Origin: Dillenia suffruticosa
Lineage: Eukaryota > Streptophyta > Magnoliopsida > Dilleniales > Dilleniaceae
DNA length: 64,000 nt
Reading direction: 5' to 3'
Assembly: GCA_033439265.1 (NCBI GenBank)
Contig: JAVTVX010000024.1
Location: 16,042,501-16,106,500, forward strand
A model generated the notes under the pieces. The model saw only the letters and a list, made by a program, of their open reading frames with translations, was not told the origin of the DNA and searched no databases. Of the stretch, positions 12,176 to 24,624 are shown piece by piece. Within the stretch, counting starts at the first letter, position 1. Each line of letters starts with the position of its first letter. Both the position numbers and the translations under genes were made by a program.

Positions 12176-15099
12176 TGAATAAAGACATTACTTCATAAGA
12201 GATCAAACCTAGTTTTGCTCACAAAACATATCTTTGCCAACAAATATTTGTGCTTTATGATTTGAAAATGAATATTTTGATTATTTTTTATGAATGAAAA
12301 TGAGCAGATTTTCTGAAATAATATAGGTATGAAATGGATGAAATTATACCTGTAGGTTTTTACTAACGTTTGTAGATAAAAATGTCGCAATATCCAATAT
12401 TTCCCAATGTTTAAATGCTAAAAACGTCACCACAAATATGTGCATTTCCTGACTTTAACAAGACAAAACATCACAATCTATATTATTCCCGTCGCAATCT
12501 ATGATTTTGCCAATATTTCTAAAGCAATGACAGCAAAAGTTACAACCTATGCCAACATTTTATCAAAAAAATGGAGAAAGGGTTACACTTTTCCCAATCA
12601 AGAGAGATAGCAATAAAGCAAGCAAGAGTGAGAGTTTGATGGAGAAAGAGAGTTATTGTTTTTTTTTTTATATTTGACCACCAGTATTTGGAAACCCAAC
12701 TAATCTTGTTTAAGCAACTCTAGAGCCCAATTTAGAGATTAGATCTTCCAAAGTACTCAAATTTGAAAGTGAGAGTCCTTATTTTATATCCTTCACTTCT
12801 TTCTCCCTCTATCTCTCTTTCTTACAAGTTCTCTCTCTCTCTCTCTCTCTCCCTCCCTCTCTCTCTCTCTCCCTCTCTCTCTCTTTCAAGCGTGTCTCTC
12901 TTTTTTGAGTCTGCCATCGCCATCACCATCCTTATTGGCCTCTTCTTCCATCAGCCAAACAGTCAAAGCTTTACCCAACAATAGGTGAAAATTTTCCCTC
13001 TTTTTCACAAAGAAGAAGAAGGTGTGGTCCAAAAAGGGAGGAAGAGAGCGCAAAGAAGAGAGAGGTGACATAATTAAAATTAATTAAGATAATAAAAATA
13101 ATTAAAAATTTAAAAATTAAATTTTTGATGATGTGACATTAATGCATGTTCAACTTGTTGACGTGTCATCTACCACGTTAATAATTCACTTATGTGGCAT
13201 GGATGATTGTCAAATTTATTAATGTGACACATGTCATATCAATAACTTGGTCTATGTGTGATACTAAATTAGTAATTGTCATTTTATGTTTAACGCCACG
13301 TAATGTCAGCTAACATTTAATGGATATCGTATCGCCATTACTAATGGAGGGACTATTTCATTGTACTTTTGAAATTTAAATCCTCAAGTGTTTCATTTTG
13401 AAGTCAAGTGAGTAAAACATACGTTAACTTGTAAATCAAGGAGTGGACATATGGTTTTCTAAAAAACAAAAAATTTTTTGTTGTACCCATCTCGTACCGC
13501 AAACAAACAGAAAGAAAGAGAAGAATCAAAGAGAGAGTGGCACTCTTCATCTTCTTCAAACTCTCTCCCTCCTTTTTCTCTTCTCTCTCAATCCATCTTT
13601 CCTCTTCTTATTGCTCATTCTCTTCATCTCTACCTTTGAAACCCTTAATTTCCACCTCCTCTAATTCTCCCTCTCTAGAAAAATCACAGAAGAGCATAAA
13701 TCAAAACCAAATCTATACTGAAATCATAAAAACTTATTACAGTATTGAATTAAATTGAAATCGAGAATAGTCGATCAGTAATATTAAAAAAAATGAATTG
13801 AAATCAGAAAGCTTATGTGACAAAAATCAACATTATGACTTTTAATTAAATTGGAGATATCTACGTCATGTAAAGTGATTCATCAACTAAATAGAGGTGG
13901 AGAAATCGCTCACTCTCTCACCACATCAGAACAAAATCAAAAAACCCCAGAATCAATTATGATTCTATTATCTCATCAAATTGAGCCCCAAGTTATGAAA
14001 ATTTGATAAATTATCAGTAAACAAGAGTTTTAAGCATTTAGAATCAATTTTGCAAAACAATAGAGGGATCGATAAAAGATGTATCACATAGAATATAAGC
14101 GAGATGGTCGAAACAAAAAAGTGCATCAAGCATTATATGTGATCGAAAAGTATTTCTAAAACTTAAAGATAAATTTTATAGGAAAACGATTAGATTGCTC
14201 TATTGTATGAATCTAAATGTTAAAAAATAAATTAAAAACACGAGCAGAAGATGAGAGTTGTAGAGATAAAGATGTTAAGGTGAATACGCAAATGCATAAA
14301 GATGAACAAGATAAGAATTGAACGTATAACGGAGAAAATTGGAATTACTCCTATTGAGAAAAAATTGAGTGAAACTTGATTAAGATTGTATAGATACATT
14401 CATGGATGAGAGGCTCCAGTTAGATAGTGTGAGATTATGATAAATATTCATATTAATGGAGAGAGAGGGAAATTTGAAAAAAAAAACTTGAATATTGACA
14501 ATAAAATATTATATGAATTATCTAAATATAAATGAAAATATGATAAAAAAGAGAATACAATGGTATAAAAATATCCATATTGCTTACCTCACTTAATGGA
14601 ATAAAAATACAATTATTATGGTCATATCAAAAAACAATTATATCAGTGAACATGCGATATGAAATAGAGAGTACAATATCGTAAAAGAATCTATATAACC
14701 AATTAGTGAAATAAAAATTTAATTATTATTGTTATTGTTGTAGTTGTTTTATTTAATAGAAAAAATGAATAGAATGTGATCAAAAGTGTTAAGGTTGTAA
14801 TCTGCCTTAGTTGAAGAAAGGTTTTTACATTAAAAATAAAATAAAATAAAATAGTGGTCGTTTGCACTTGACACCAAGTTCATGCGGCATTTTTTCTTTT
14901 TTTCCGAGAATTTTACCTCAAACCATTATGCAAGAAGGATAATGACAATCTTTCTTTGCACGGAAACAAAGGCAAGTGATGATCAGCAATGCCATCACCA
15001 TTATTTTTTTTTTGGGGGGGGGGAACCCAGATATGTGAGAGATGCAAGCTAACATACAAACATATATTAAACACAACACCCATAATATTAATAGACACG
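12176..15099. other. Intergenic region without a recognisable gene
   Basis: AT-rich DNA with a CT microsatellite (12830-12895) and a second pyrimidine-rich block (13540-13690). Open frames here come from simple sequence. The part at 13120-13400 has repeated 'tgtggcat/tgtgacac' words and may be a decayed small transposon, but no terminal repeats could be fixed. Confidence 0.4.
12830..12895. repeat. CT microsatellite
   Basis: A nearly pure (CT)n tract broken by short CCC interruptions. Confidence 0.9.
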
Positions 15100-15543
15100 G
15101 ACACAGAGCATCAGGAAGCTTCCTTATTAGAACAGAACACACAACAGACAACATAACACAAACTCCAGCTTCCATATGTTAGGCTAGATTCACACAACAG
15201 AGACATTACTCAAACCACTCCAAACGCAGGAACATAAAGATAACATACCAATCCAGGATGACTTAACAACATAACATAAGGTACGGACAACCAGCCTAAC
15301 TGCCGTATGTGGTGGAGGGCTTTGCCATACCATGGCAAAATAACAACCTTAAGTAGTCCTGCTGGACACTCCGCTGGGTCTTTTAAAGCCAATTTCCTTC
15401 ATGAGGAAAATCTATCAATGATGATGACGATGGATGATGAAGCTGAAAGGCATTATAGATTCACACACAAACTCGAGATTATAGAAATAGGCCCCTAGCC
15501 TAAAATCTGGAGTGAAGGAGCTCACAGGACCCCTAAAGGTCCC
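15100..15543 (-). other. Probable 3' UTR of AGO2
   Basis: Sequence downstream of the AGO2 stop codon on the minus strand. It contains a miR403-like site 68 nt after the stop. The polyadenylation point cannot be fixed by eye, so the far end is approximate. Confidence 0.5.
15455..15475 (-). promoter_or_regulatory. Predicted miR403 target site in AGO2 3' UTR
   Basis: The plus strand at this site matches mature miR403, recalled as 5'-UUAGAUUCACGCAC followed by AAACUCG, at 19 of 21 positions. The two differences are at miRNA position 1 (a mismatch) and position 11 (G facing U, a wobble pair). Because AGO2 is on the minus strand, its mRNA carries the complementary target. In eudicots AGO2 is a known miR403 target with the site in the 3' UTR, and this site lies 68 nt after the stop codon. 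The deleted paralogue near 52 kb keeps the same site. Cleavage is predicted, not shown. Confidence 0.8.
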
Positions 15544-18500
15544 TCAGATAAAGAACATGACATTTTTGACATCCACATGCAGCTTGTATAAATTCTTATC
15601 AAACAAAGCTGCAGATGAGGAGGATGAAGTTGATTCTGAAGAAAAGGATGCTGCATCTGACGCTGGAAACAGCACTTCGACCAATGCTTCCTGGTACATC
15701 CTCCCCCTGTAAGCAACGAGGTCAGCATAATAAACTGGCGGAGCTAGCGAGACAGGTTTGTTGCACCTTGCAAATGTAAAGCATGAATAGTAAATAAGCC
15801 TCTGCATCGAGTCCAATGTGAACCCGTTCTTATCATAAAGAAGTTGATAGTGAGTAGGCTTGCTTGTTCCAATGGTTCCATAATGGCTGCAGAGATAAAA
15901 GTCGGACTTAGATGGTTGCACGATGTCTCTATCCACAACTGTCCCTGGAAGCACATTGCCTTCCTTTCCATCTGGAAACAAGCGGGTGTGATGGCGCTTC
16001 TGGGCCACAACCACAGTGATAGTCGGGTAGTAAAATGCTTTGTGAAATTCACTCTTCAAATCTCCCAGCTCTTCCTCAAGAACCATGTCAGATTGGCTCT
16101 CACTCACACCATCACGAAAGACCACTATCTTCCCAGGCTTCACCCCATTGACACTAGCATAGTTTTCCACAAGCTCCAAACACATTTTGCCAAAATTCAG
16201 AATTTTCTCAAGCCTGTGAGCCTGGGGTCTGAGTCTTGCAATATAGCGATTTGCAGCTGGCCAGTTCATACTACCAACAACAGCAGCAATTGAAGGGCTA
16301 GTTGCATTTCGAGCAGCAGGGTGATTAACATCTGCACCTACAAGCATAACATGATCTCCCTTACCAAAACCAGGTAGGCAATCAAAAAGCTCAAAGTTGC
16401 TGCCACCAAGTTTTGCATTGATCTTGAAAGCCAGATTTGTGAAATATTGGTGCTTGGCTCGGTTGACCTCATAAGACAAGCAACATTGTGTCACCAAACC
16501 AATGTCACCAATTTCAGTCTCACAAATCCACTTGAGAATCTTATAGCCATTACCAGTCCAGGGCAACACACAAAAAAGGATTTGCAAATTCTGCACGTCT
16601 CCTCCTGTGCACGCCTTGTCAACCACATTTTTAATAAGCTCCCGCAACTTATATGCATCTTCAAAGACTTGCATTCGAGTAGGCACATGGAGAGGATTAT
16701 CCTTGATGTGGATTCCTAGCTCTGAACATGCACGCCTCAGATTTGTGATAAACTGATCAAAATTTAATTTGTCAAATTGCTCTCCAGCAGTGAAGTCAAG
16801 GACGGCCCACTGGTCAATTGAACTCCCTTCTGCCAAGAGTTTGTGAGCAAGACTCCACTGATATTTGTCCTTCTTAACAATTGTTTTACTAGACTTTCCA
16901 TTTAGAGCACCGAGTTTTAATACAGGGGGCTCAATGACATGCCCAGACACCATTGTCATGTCTGTATCAACTTCAATTCCAAAATTCTGAGATACCTCTC
17001 CACTGCAAAGAGGAAATGAGAAATGTTAGTATTCAAATTTATGCTGGAGAACAAGCAATTTGTATGGATCTGAGATTTATAATAGCATCACACTGCAGCA
17101 AATAATCAGGTATTTTTGCAGTTAATTTAACAATTCAATTAGGACAACTATTATCAAAGACATTTCCTTAGTGGAAACAAACACAACCAAGAGTAACACT
17201 AAATCCATCATCCAAATTAAACATCAAGCAGAGTGTTTGTCATCACAATCCATTAAACATAAAACAGTAGACACTGGAGCCGCAATCAAATATATGGCGA
17301 ATCACACTAACCAACTCAAAACTTGAAATTTTGATATGTTATGGTGTATGCATTAAAAGAGGGAAAATGTTTAATATATACATACCCGCAAGGTCCAGTT
17401 CTGGATTGCACCATATCAGAAATAAAATTCTTTCTGGCTTCTGGTGGGACCAGTGACTCCTTCTTCAGCCTCTGTGCAGCCTTCTTATCCAAAGAATCTG
17501 ATGGATACCTCTGTCCTTCAACTAAGACACAAAGTTCCATTGGAACGTAAGTTTTCCTGCCCAAATCCAAGCATGGAATGTTCTTGTGTACAATATCATA
17601 GTTATATTTCTCTCTGTAATAGTCAACAAGGAAGACTTGCTTTGAGGGGACCTGACCATCAGGATTTTGATAATCAAAAGTAATTTGACGGGCATCTTTC
17701 TCAGACAAACCCATGATTGTGGATTTCCTGGTAGTTTGCCTGTGCTTCACTCTAACTTTCAGACCTCTAAGGGCAGCCTCTACTTCTTTTCGATATCTTC
17801 TAAAATTTGTTATAACATACTGACAAATATGTTCCATCAGGAAATCAATGACAGGCATTCGCTTCCGAAATGGCAAAACAGAATAGTCCAAGCACAAGGC
17901 CAAACCCCTGGAGGTGGGTTTCAAGCTATGCTGAAAGCCTTGAGATAATGTAATGCCATGTCCAAGATCATCTTCGGGACCGGTTGCTTTTTGATAGAAT
18001 CTCCTGCCCATAGAGATCATATTCCTTGCAGGATTCTCCTTCATTACAATGTCCAGTCCTTGCAGTATATCACGTGGGATGTTCTGGACTAGTCCACGCA
18101 AGTAATCCCTCAACTTACAGAGCTGAAGATCAGCTACATGCCTTATAATGACTTTGAATGTGGTCTTGCTTTCGTGATAAGATGTCCTAGTTGAATCCTC
18201 CAACACCAATTCAAATGGTTGAGTTGGCAGCTCAATTGCACTGAAAAGATTTCTCTCTCCATCATATGCGGTCTTTGACAGGGGAAATTGATCCAAAGGA
18301 TAAGAGAATAACTCCTCCCTGATTCTACGAAGATTGGACTTCAGTGTCTTTGCCAGTGGACCATTCATGGACTGCACCTCTTGCTGGATTTCTACATCAT
18401 AGTGCCTTATGATAGTCTGAGAATTATACTTAACAGGAAAATGATTTGCTAGTAATTTGACTAGTTGGTTGTCTTGTGCACCATCACTACAATGTTGTTT

Positions 18501-19894
18501 TGGTGGGAGATAATCTTCTTTACTTCTGCGATGAAATGGCAAAGTACGTGGTTCTGAAATTTGGCACGCTCGCATCTCTTCAGTACCAGAAACCATGGAA
18601 AAGAAAGTTTTTGTCAGATAAAAAGTAGCAAAACCATTACATAGCTCTGGCAAACTTCTCCAAATAAGTAACAACTATACTACAGGCTTGACTGAAACTG
18701 AGCTGCCATTGAATGTAGATTACTTCATTTTCGAACAGACACACACAGACAAACATATGCAAGGTTAGGAAATTATGAATCATGATTTACTAAATTCCTT
18801 GCATCCAGCTTATCATAATGTGATTGTTAAATTCAACATGAATAGGCGTAGTGAGCATAAAAGATCACCCGGTGCTTAAAGTATCCTACTAAGCACGCGA
18901 GGTTCAGCATAAACAATATATAGTCAGCTTATCCTCCATTTTATTAAAAAGGTGCTACTTACAATGAGTCTGAGATGCAATCTACAATACCACAACAATT
19001 TGCCCGCGAATAGATGTAGTGAACTACCGAATTTAATCGTAGGACACATGGAATTTCAAAGAGACTTCGCAAGATTGGTATCACATGAATTTCTTAATGC
19101 TTTGCAAAATAAATAAATAAATATCCCACTATTTTAGAAAGTTCTCAAGAAAAAGGGTTAAAAATTTTTGAGTATTTTGCAATGTCATATTTCATCATAT
19201 AGTTAATTAGATCTGTACCATACATTATTCATATATGCCCAATAAAAATTATTAGAATTCGAGGTTAGAAGAAAATTAAACAAAATTAAATTTTAAACCA
19301 AAATTAAATCACAAGAGATGTATTTTCTTTATAATTCATATATGTAATATTTGTAACATAAATTAATTTTACTCAAATTAAGAATATGATGACTGCAATT
19401 TCCTTTTTTGATGTAAATATTCATTATTATTTAAATAAAATATTTCTGAAATTCCTGTGGTAAATATCCGTACTTTGTGAAATTCCTTCTTTTAGTACAG
19501 AATATCCCACATCAATTAAACAACTAAATTTAAACCAACAATCTTTCCCCAATTTTTGCAAGAGCGAGTAATCAGGATTTCAAATTTCAACAATCTGACC
19601 CATTTTGAGTTTCCCTGGGCAAATGAATCAAATATAGAAGAATGGTAGCAAGAAAGTAATACCAGAAAGTGGGAGAGGAAAGGTTGAAGAGGGAGCAGGA
19701 AATCGAGTTTGAGTGCTGTCCAGAGGCACAGGTCTTCTAGCAAACCCTGGTTCCCCTTTTCCTCTGCTAACACCGCCATTAATTGGTGTGTTTTGATGAT
19801 GACGATGGTCTTTTTCCCTTCCACTTTCCCTCCCTCTTCCTCTTCCTCTACCTCGTCTCGAGCCCTCCCTTCCTCCTCCTCCATGGTAATCCAT
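15544..19894 (-). CDS. AGO2: ARGONAUTE 2-clade protein, 3 exons, intact
   Basis: An RNA-guided slicer of the small-RNA silencing machinery; the AGO2 clade acts in antiviral and stress RNA silencing. The model is complement(15544-17002, 17386-18577, 19663-19894): 2883 nt, 960 residues, no stops. Introns are 18578-19662 (donor GTATTA, acceptor GAAG) and 17003-17385 (donor GTATGT, acceptor TTTGCAG), and all junctions agree in phase. The pseudogene copy has CTGCAG at the first acceptor, which supports that choice. Residues 8-27 form an Arg/Gly-rich tail (GSRRGRGRGRGRESGR). The N domain begins near 120 (NHFPVKYNSQTIIRHYDV), PAZ is about 307-435, and MID and PIWI follow. Catalytic positions are D699 (GADVNHP), E740, D772 (FRDGVSE) and D902 (YYADLVAYRGR). 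Aspartate replaces the usual histidine at 902, as in Arabidopsis AGO2/AGO3. A Ser-rich loop lies at about 927-940. Tandem relatives are broken. Clade assignment is strong; AGO2 and AGO3 are not separable here. Confidence 0.93.
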
Positions 19895-20160
19895 AATTGT
19901 GACTTTTTTTACTCTCTCTTTTTCTTTTCACAGTGAGAATGGGAGAGCGAGTGGAGGTAGACAGTTGCAGTGAGGTTTTTTCTTTTGGGGGGGGGGGTGT
20001 TTGGTTTTAAAGTGATCGTTTCTACGTGGTCCTCAAGAAAATTCCTCATCTGTTTCCACGTTACTTGGTCACCAAGAAAATTCTTTATCGCTTACGCCAG
20101 CTGGTATCAATAGATAAAAAAAAAACATAATAATAAGAGGGAGAGAGAAAAAGAGTGGAC
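19895..20160 (-). promoter_or_regulatory. AGO2 5' leader and proximal promoter
   Basis: Immediately upstream of the ATG the minus strand is a pyrimidine/purine-rich leader with a C9-G9 run and two ACGT-core words (AACGTGG, CCACGTAG). No clear TATA box was found. The leader and start codon context are conserved in a second copy at 36071-36180, which supports their being real AGO2 5' sequence. The transcription start is unknown. Confidence 0.45.
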
Positions 20161-21840
20161 CCTGAAACAAGAGAGGGTCCCAAATTCGAATCCCGTTATG
20201 CATAGACGGCATCGAATGATCCGGGAGATTTAAAAAAGACCAAGGCTTCGTTTGGAGTAAGAAAACGGACAGTGGAGCAGATTTGGCTATTAAATTCCTT
20301 GTTTGAGAGCCGAAGGGGGATTAGGTTCGTCTCAAAAGTTTAAAACTTCTCCCAAAAATGAAAAGAAACAAAAGAAAAAGACTGATGGACATAAAATAAG
20401 AATTTCAATATATAAATTTTATTTTTAAAAAAGTAATATAAAATAAATTTATATCCATAGTATTCTATAAATATATAAAATATTATTCAATTTACATGTA
20501 TTTTAAAATGAAGGTTGTAAAATTTATAAAAATATTGAATCATCTAATTTTTCATCAATTATCAACGAGATAATATTTATAAAACTATAAGGTTTAATAC
20601 TATCTCACCATTGACAAATATTTTTTAAATTTTAAAGCTAAAAGGATATAAAGGTAAAAATAGTGTATTTTTAATTTTTTTTCTTACTTTTCTTTGAATT
20701 CCAAACTAAGGAAATTTAACTTTTTTATGATATATCTTTTCACTTTTTTTCTTTCCCATTGTTACTTTTTTTTTTTCCTTTATTTCTCTTAAATTTGTAC
20801 TTAGATTTGGAGTTTAGGAGAGAGAAAAAACGAAAAGTCAAGAAAGAAAATAAAAGAAAAGAAAGAAAATGATGAAAATTTTTTCCCACTTTATTTGAAA
20901 ATTTTAAAAAAGATATGAAATTTATCTAAAATTAAATATTTTTTTATCATCTTTTTAGAGATAAAACTATTATATTAAAAAGTTAGAGCGAGCAAACATT
21001 TATTTTCTCTCATTTTTTTATTGCCTTTGTCAAGAAAATTTTTTAAGATTTTAAAATTAAAAAAACCATTCCATTACTTTTTCCTTTTTCTCCGCATAAA
21101 ATTTCCACAACCATTTTCTTTTCTGCTCCTTTTTCTTCTCGAATCCATTCATCCAAACGCAATGTTAATCAAGACACTGAGAGGAAAACGACAGAAAGGA
21201 ACGGAGGAAATGGTGTGATTGTGATCGGAAAAATAGGAAAAGAAAGCAGAAATTGCCGATGACCATTGAATTTAGATCCTTGTTTGTGGGGCCAAGTGCG
21301 GGTCCCCTCCCGGAGGACCAAGACTTGCTTTTCCAGGCGTCCAATCACCATTGTCCCCCGTTGGAAATATTTTTATCACACGTCACAAATCTCATTTAAT
21401 ATTTATTTTTATCATATATAATATTTTAATTTAAAATTTTATTTTAAAAAATATTAATATAACCAATTAGATATTTGAATTAACAAAGTTATTAATAGTA
21501 ACTACTAAAAGATTAATATTACTGATCTTTTTCTTTTTTTTTTTAATATAATGAGCAATTTGGAGCGAGTATTGAAGGCTATGAACATCCCCCCGGGGCC
21601 CCCCAAAGTTTTCATGATCAGGGCACAATGTGGAGAGAGAGAGAGAGAGAGAACGAGAGCTGATATCCCACGCAACTTCTGGACTTTAGCGGTTGGGTTC
21701 ACATGGGAGGTTGAATCCCGGGACCCTAATAAATGACAATGACATGTTACCTCAATTAACAAGAGACTTGCATTTATTCCACACTACCATGTTCCTTTAA
21801 TTTTATTTTTCGGCCATTTTTCCCGACGGAAGATATTTGA
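20161..21840. repeat. AGO2 5' flank, copy 1 (first part)
   Basis: AT-rich upstream DNA of AGO2, repeated at 36237-37850 and in part at 50007-50630. Markers shared by all or most copies include 'cgtttgga/aagtaagaaaacgga', the 'aggcgtccaatcaccat' block near 21336 and a GA microsatellite (21632-21650). No coding capacity is seen. It is interrupted at 21840 by a CACTA-type insertion and resumes at 27311. Confidence 0.8.
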
Positions 21841-21859
21841 CACCGTGAAAAAACATGAT

Positions 21860-22510
21860 TTTAATGATAAATTTAAAGGAAAGTTTAAAAGAATTTACTA
21901 TAAAAAATATTAACGATAGATTTAATGATAAAAAATTTTTTATCACTAATAACACATCATAAAAATTTAACAAAACTAGAAATTCATCACTAAAAAAACG
22001 ACGAATTTAACGACAAAATATTATCATAATTAAATTTAGCGACGGATAATAGAAATCTATCGTTAAATTTAACAACAGATTCTGAATTTCCATCGCTAAA
22101 ATTAACAACGGATTTCTATGATCCGTCACTAAACTATATTATATATTATTATATTTTTTATTTATTATCTATATTATTTAATTATTATATTAATATATTA
22201 ATATTTTATTTTATTTAATTATATTTAATTTAATGACGATGCAAAGAATCCGTCATTAAATTATATTATATATTATTATATTTTTTATTTATTATATATA
22301 TTTTATTTAATTATTATATTAATAGTTTATATTATTTAATTATATTTAATTTAGTAACGGATTTGTGATTTCTGTTACTAAATTTAGTGACGGGTCCAAA
22401 AAATCTGTCGCTAAATTATATTATATATTATTACATTTTTTATTTATTATATATATTTTATTTAATTATTATATTAATATTTTATTAATTTAATTATATT
22501 TAATTTAGCA
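21860..22510. repeat. Subterminal repeats of the CACTA element, left side
   Basis: Many copies of a 12-15 bp word around 'atttagcgacgga' and its complement, alternating with an AT-only spacer ('attatattatatattatta') repeated about three times. Such arrays are transposase-binding subterminal regions in En/Spm-type elements. Confidence 0.65.
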
Positions 22511-22565
22511 ACGGAAAACCTTGAATGCACGTGCGAGCACGCTTCAGGCTCTGACACCCTCACAC

Positions 22566-22998
22566 TGTAACAGTCTGTTGGGAAAGCTAGTACTTAGCGG
22601 CTTTCTTAACAAGCTTAACCAACAAGTAGTTGATAAAGTGGTTGAAATTAGTTAGAGAAGTTAGAGATAGTTAGTATTGATTGTATAAGAAAGAAGAAGG
22701 AGAATAAAGAGCATATAAGAAATTTTAGTAACAACCAAAAAAAAAAAAAAAAAAAAAAAAAAAAGAAATGTTAATGACAAACCATTCTCTCTCTCTCTCT
22801 CGCTCTCTCTATCTCTCTTTCTCATTCTCTCTTTCTTTCTCTACTTCTCCCTCTGATCATCTTCTCCCTTTATTGTTTAAGCCATTTTCCATAGCTTAAT
22901 AGTCTGCAGAGTTAAGCAAATCCACAGGCCATTCAGCTATTCTGTCCTAGTCGACTCATTGAGCTTCCTCAAGTTGACACTTAGAGCGAGTTGTGACA
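22566..22998 (+). repeat. 5' LTR of the gypsy element (approximate)
   Basis: Begins near TGTAACAGTC and ends GTTGTGACA directly before the primer-binding site. It contains an A28 run (22737-22764) and a CT-rich tract (22784-22850). There is no second LTR to confirm the boundaries. Confidence 0.45.
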
Positions 22999-23002
22999 AA
23001 TT

Positions 23003-23016
23003 TGGTATTAGAGCAG
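23003..23016 (+). other. gypsy primer-binding site
   Basis: TGGTATTAGAGCAG, a slightly changed complement of initiator tRNA-Met, five bases after the LTR end. Confidence 0.65.
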
Positions 23017-23158
23017 TTCAATTCCTGAAAGTCAAGAAAGATCAATGGCAGAAGATACTAGACAGAAGGCCATAGATTAACAACTCAAAAAGATGGAGAA
23101 TAAAATGTAGGAATAGGCAAATGAAGCTTGAGAACATTGACTTCAAGTCAATAAATAG

Positions 23159-24624
23159 ATGGATGAGTTTTGCCAAAATCTAAATGAACAAAGTCAGAGG
23201 TGGGATAGTCTCATAGCCAACTTAGATGCTCGATTTCATTCCATGTCAACAAGAATTGCTAAGGACCAGAACTTGGAGACTAAAAGAATACTCAGGACTC
23301 CAATTCTACCTACTCCTATTGATGGAAGAAATAAGAATGAAATGGGACTGGTACAGTCCAAGAAAGAAGTTACTCAAAAAGGGTCTTGGCCAAACCCTCC
23401 CAAGATTGAGCTCTCCATGTTTGCAAGGGATAATCCACAAATGTGGTTTAGAAAATACAATAAGTTTTTCGCTGTATATCACATATCAACTCACATGTGG
23501 GTGGAAATTAAGGAAATGTACTTAGATGGAAAAGCAAAAATATGGTTCCAAGGGCTGAAGAGAGTTAAGAAAGAAGTCAGTTGGGAAGAATTTGGTAAGC
23601 TGCTGTGTTACAGATTTAAAGGAAGGGTGTCAGAGATGAGGTGGAAGAGTTCAATAAACTACAACAAGATGGAACAATGGAGGAGTCTCAAGAAAGGTTT
23701 GAAGAATTATGGTCTGCCATGATACAAAAGAATCCTACTCTGACAGAAGAGTATTTCATTTCCAGCTTCATTAGTGGAGTGAAAGATGAGATCAAACCTA
23801 TGCTGAGGATGCTCAAACCCAATTCTTTACTCCAAGCATTCGAAATAGTAGCTCTACAAGAGCAGTCACTAGAGCTTGCTAAACAAAGAAGAGGGAATTG
23901 GAGCAAAGAATGGGAGTACAGTGGCACTAGAACAGGACAAAGGAATTTGGCAGACAACAATACAATACAGAATAGCAGTATAATTAAAAGAAGGGAGGAT
24001 ACCAATGGAACATTAGCAGATAGCAGAGCAACTAAGATTACAGCCCAAGAAATGCAATATAGGAGGGCCAATAATCTTTGCTACAGATATGGAGACAAGT
24101 ACATTCCAGGCCATCAATGCAAGCTCCAAAGTTTGAACTTGATTATAGCTACAGAAGAGAAAGAAGAGTTAGAAGTAAAGCAAGTAGCCAACAATGAAGA
24201 ATTACCAGGTGAAAATTTTGATATTTCTTTGTGTATTTTATCTAATTCTCTGCAAAGAAAAACCATAGCTTTACAAGACAACTTGAAAGAAGTAACAATA
24301 GGAATCCTGCTGGATACTGGGAACTCCAATAGTTACATTAACCACAGATTAACAGAAGAGTTTAAGATGAATCAAGAGATAGTTGAGCCAATGCATGCTG
24401 TACTAGCTGATGGGAGTAGGGTAAGTAGTAATACCCAAATCAAGGGAGTTAAATGGAAGATACAAGGATATAGCTTCTCTTTTGATTTAAAAGCAATGCA
24501 ATTAGGAGGATGGGATATTATATTTGGGGTTGATTGGATATTCAACTATAGTCCTATTACATTCGATTCTAAATTACTGCAAGTTAAACAAGCCAGTGAA
24601 AAGGGAGAGAAGGTATTGGTATGA
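23159..24624 (+). pseudogene. gypsy gag and protease region (frameshifted)
   Basis: The first frame (23159-23722) covers the N-terminal gag with 'KIELSMFARDNPQMWFRK' and 'WFQGLKRVKKEVSWEEF'. The second frame (23641-24624) continues the retrotransposon gag domain with 'MEESQERFEELWSAMIQKN' and 'FISGVKDEIKPMLRM'. A shift near 23630 separates them. At about 24080-24120 'LCYRYGDKYIPGHQCK' is a damaged zinc knuckle: the second cysteine has become Y. At about 24312 'LLDTGNSNSYINHRL' is the aspartic protease active site (DTG). The family is Ty3/gypsy by domain content. Confidence 0.8.

Noticed and set aside
13120..13400. Possible small inverted-repeat transposon
   Set aside because: Repeated tgtggcat and gtgacac words are present, but I could not find matching terminal repeats or a target duplication.
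15844..16293. 149-codon plus-strand open frame opposite the AGO2 gene
   Set aside because: It lies fully within the AGO2 PIWI exon on the other strand and is a shadow of that conserved coding sequence.
19516..19884. Alternative first exon frame starting with a Glu-rich stretch
   Set aside because: The overlapping frame starting at 19894 gives the Arg/Gly-rich tail typical of AGO2 and joins exon 2 in phase; the Glu-rich frame is the same DNA read one base off.
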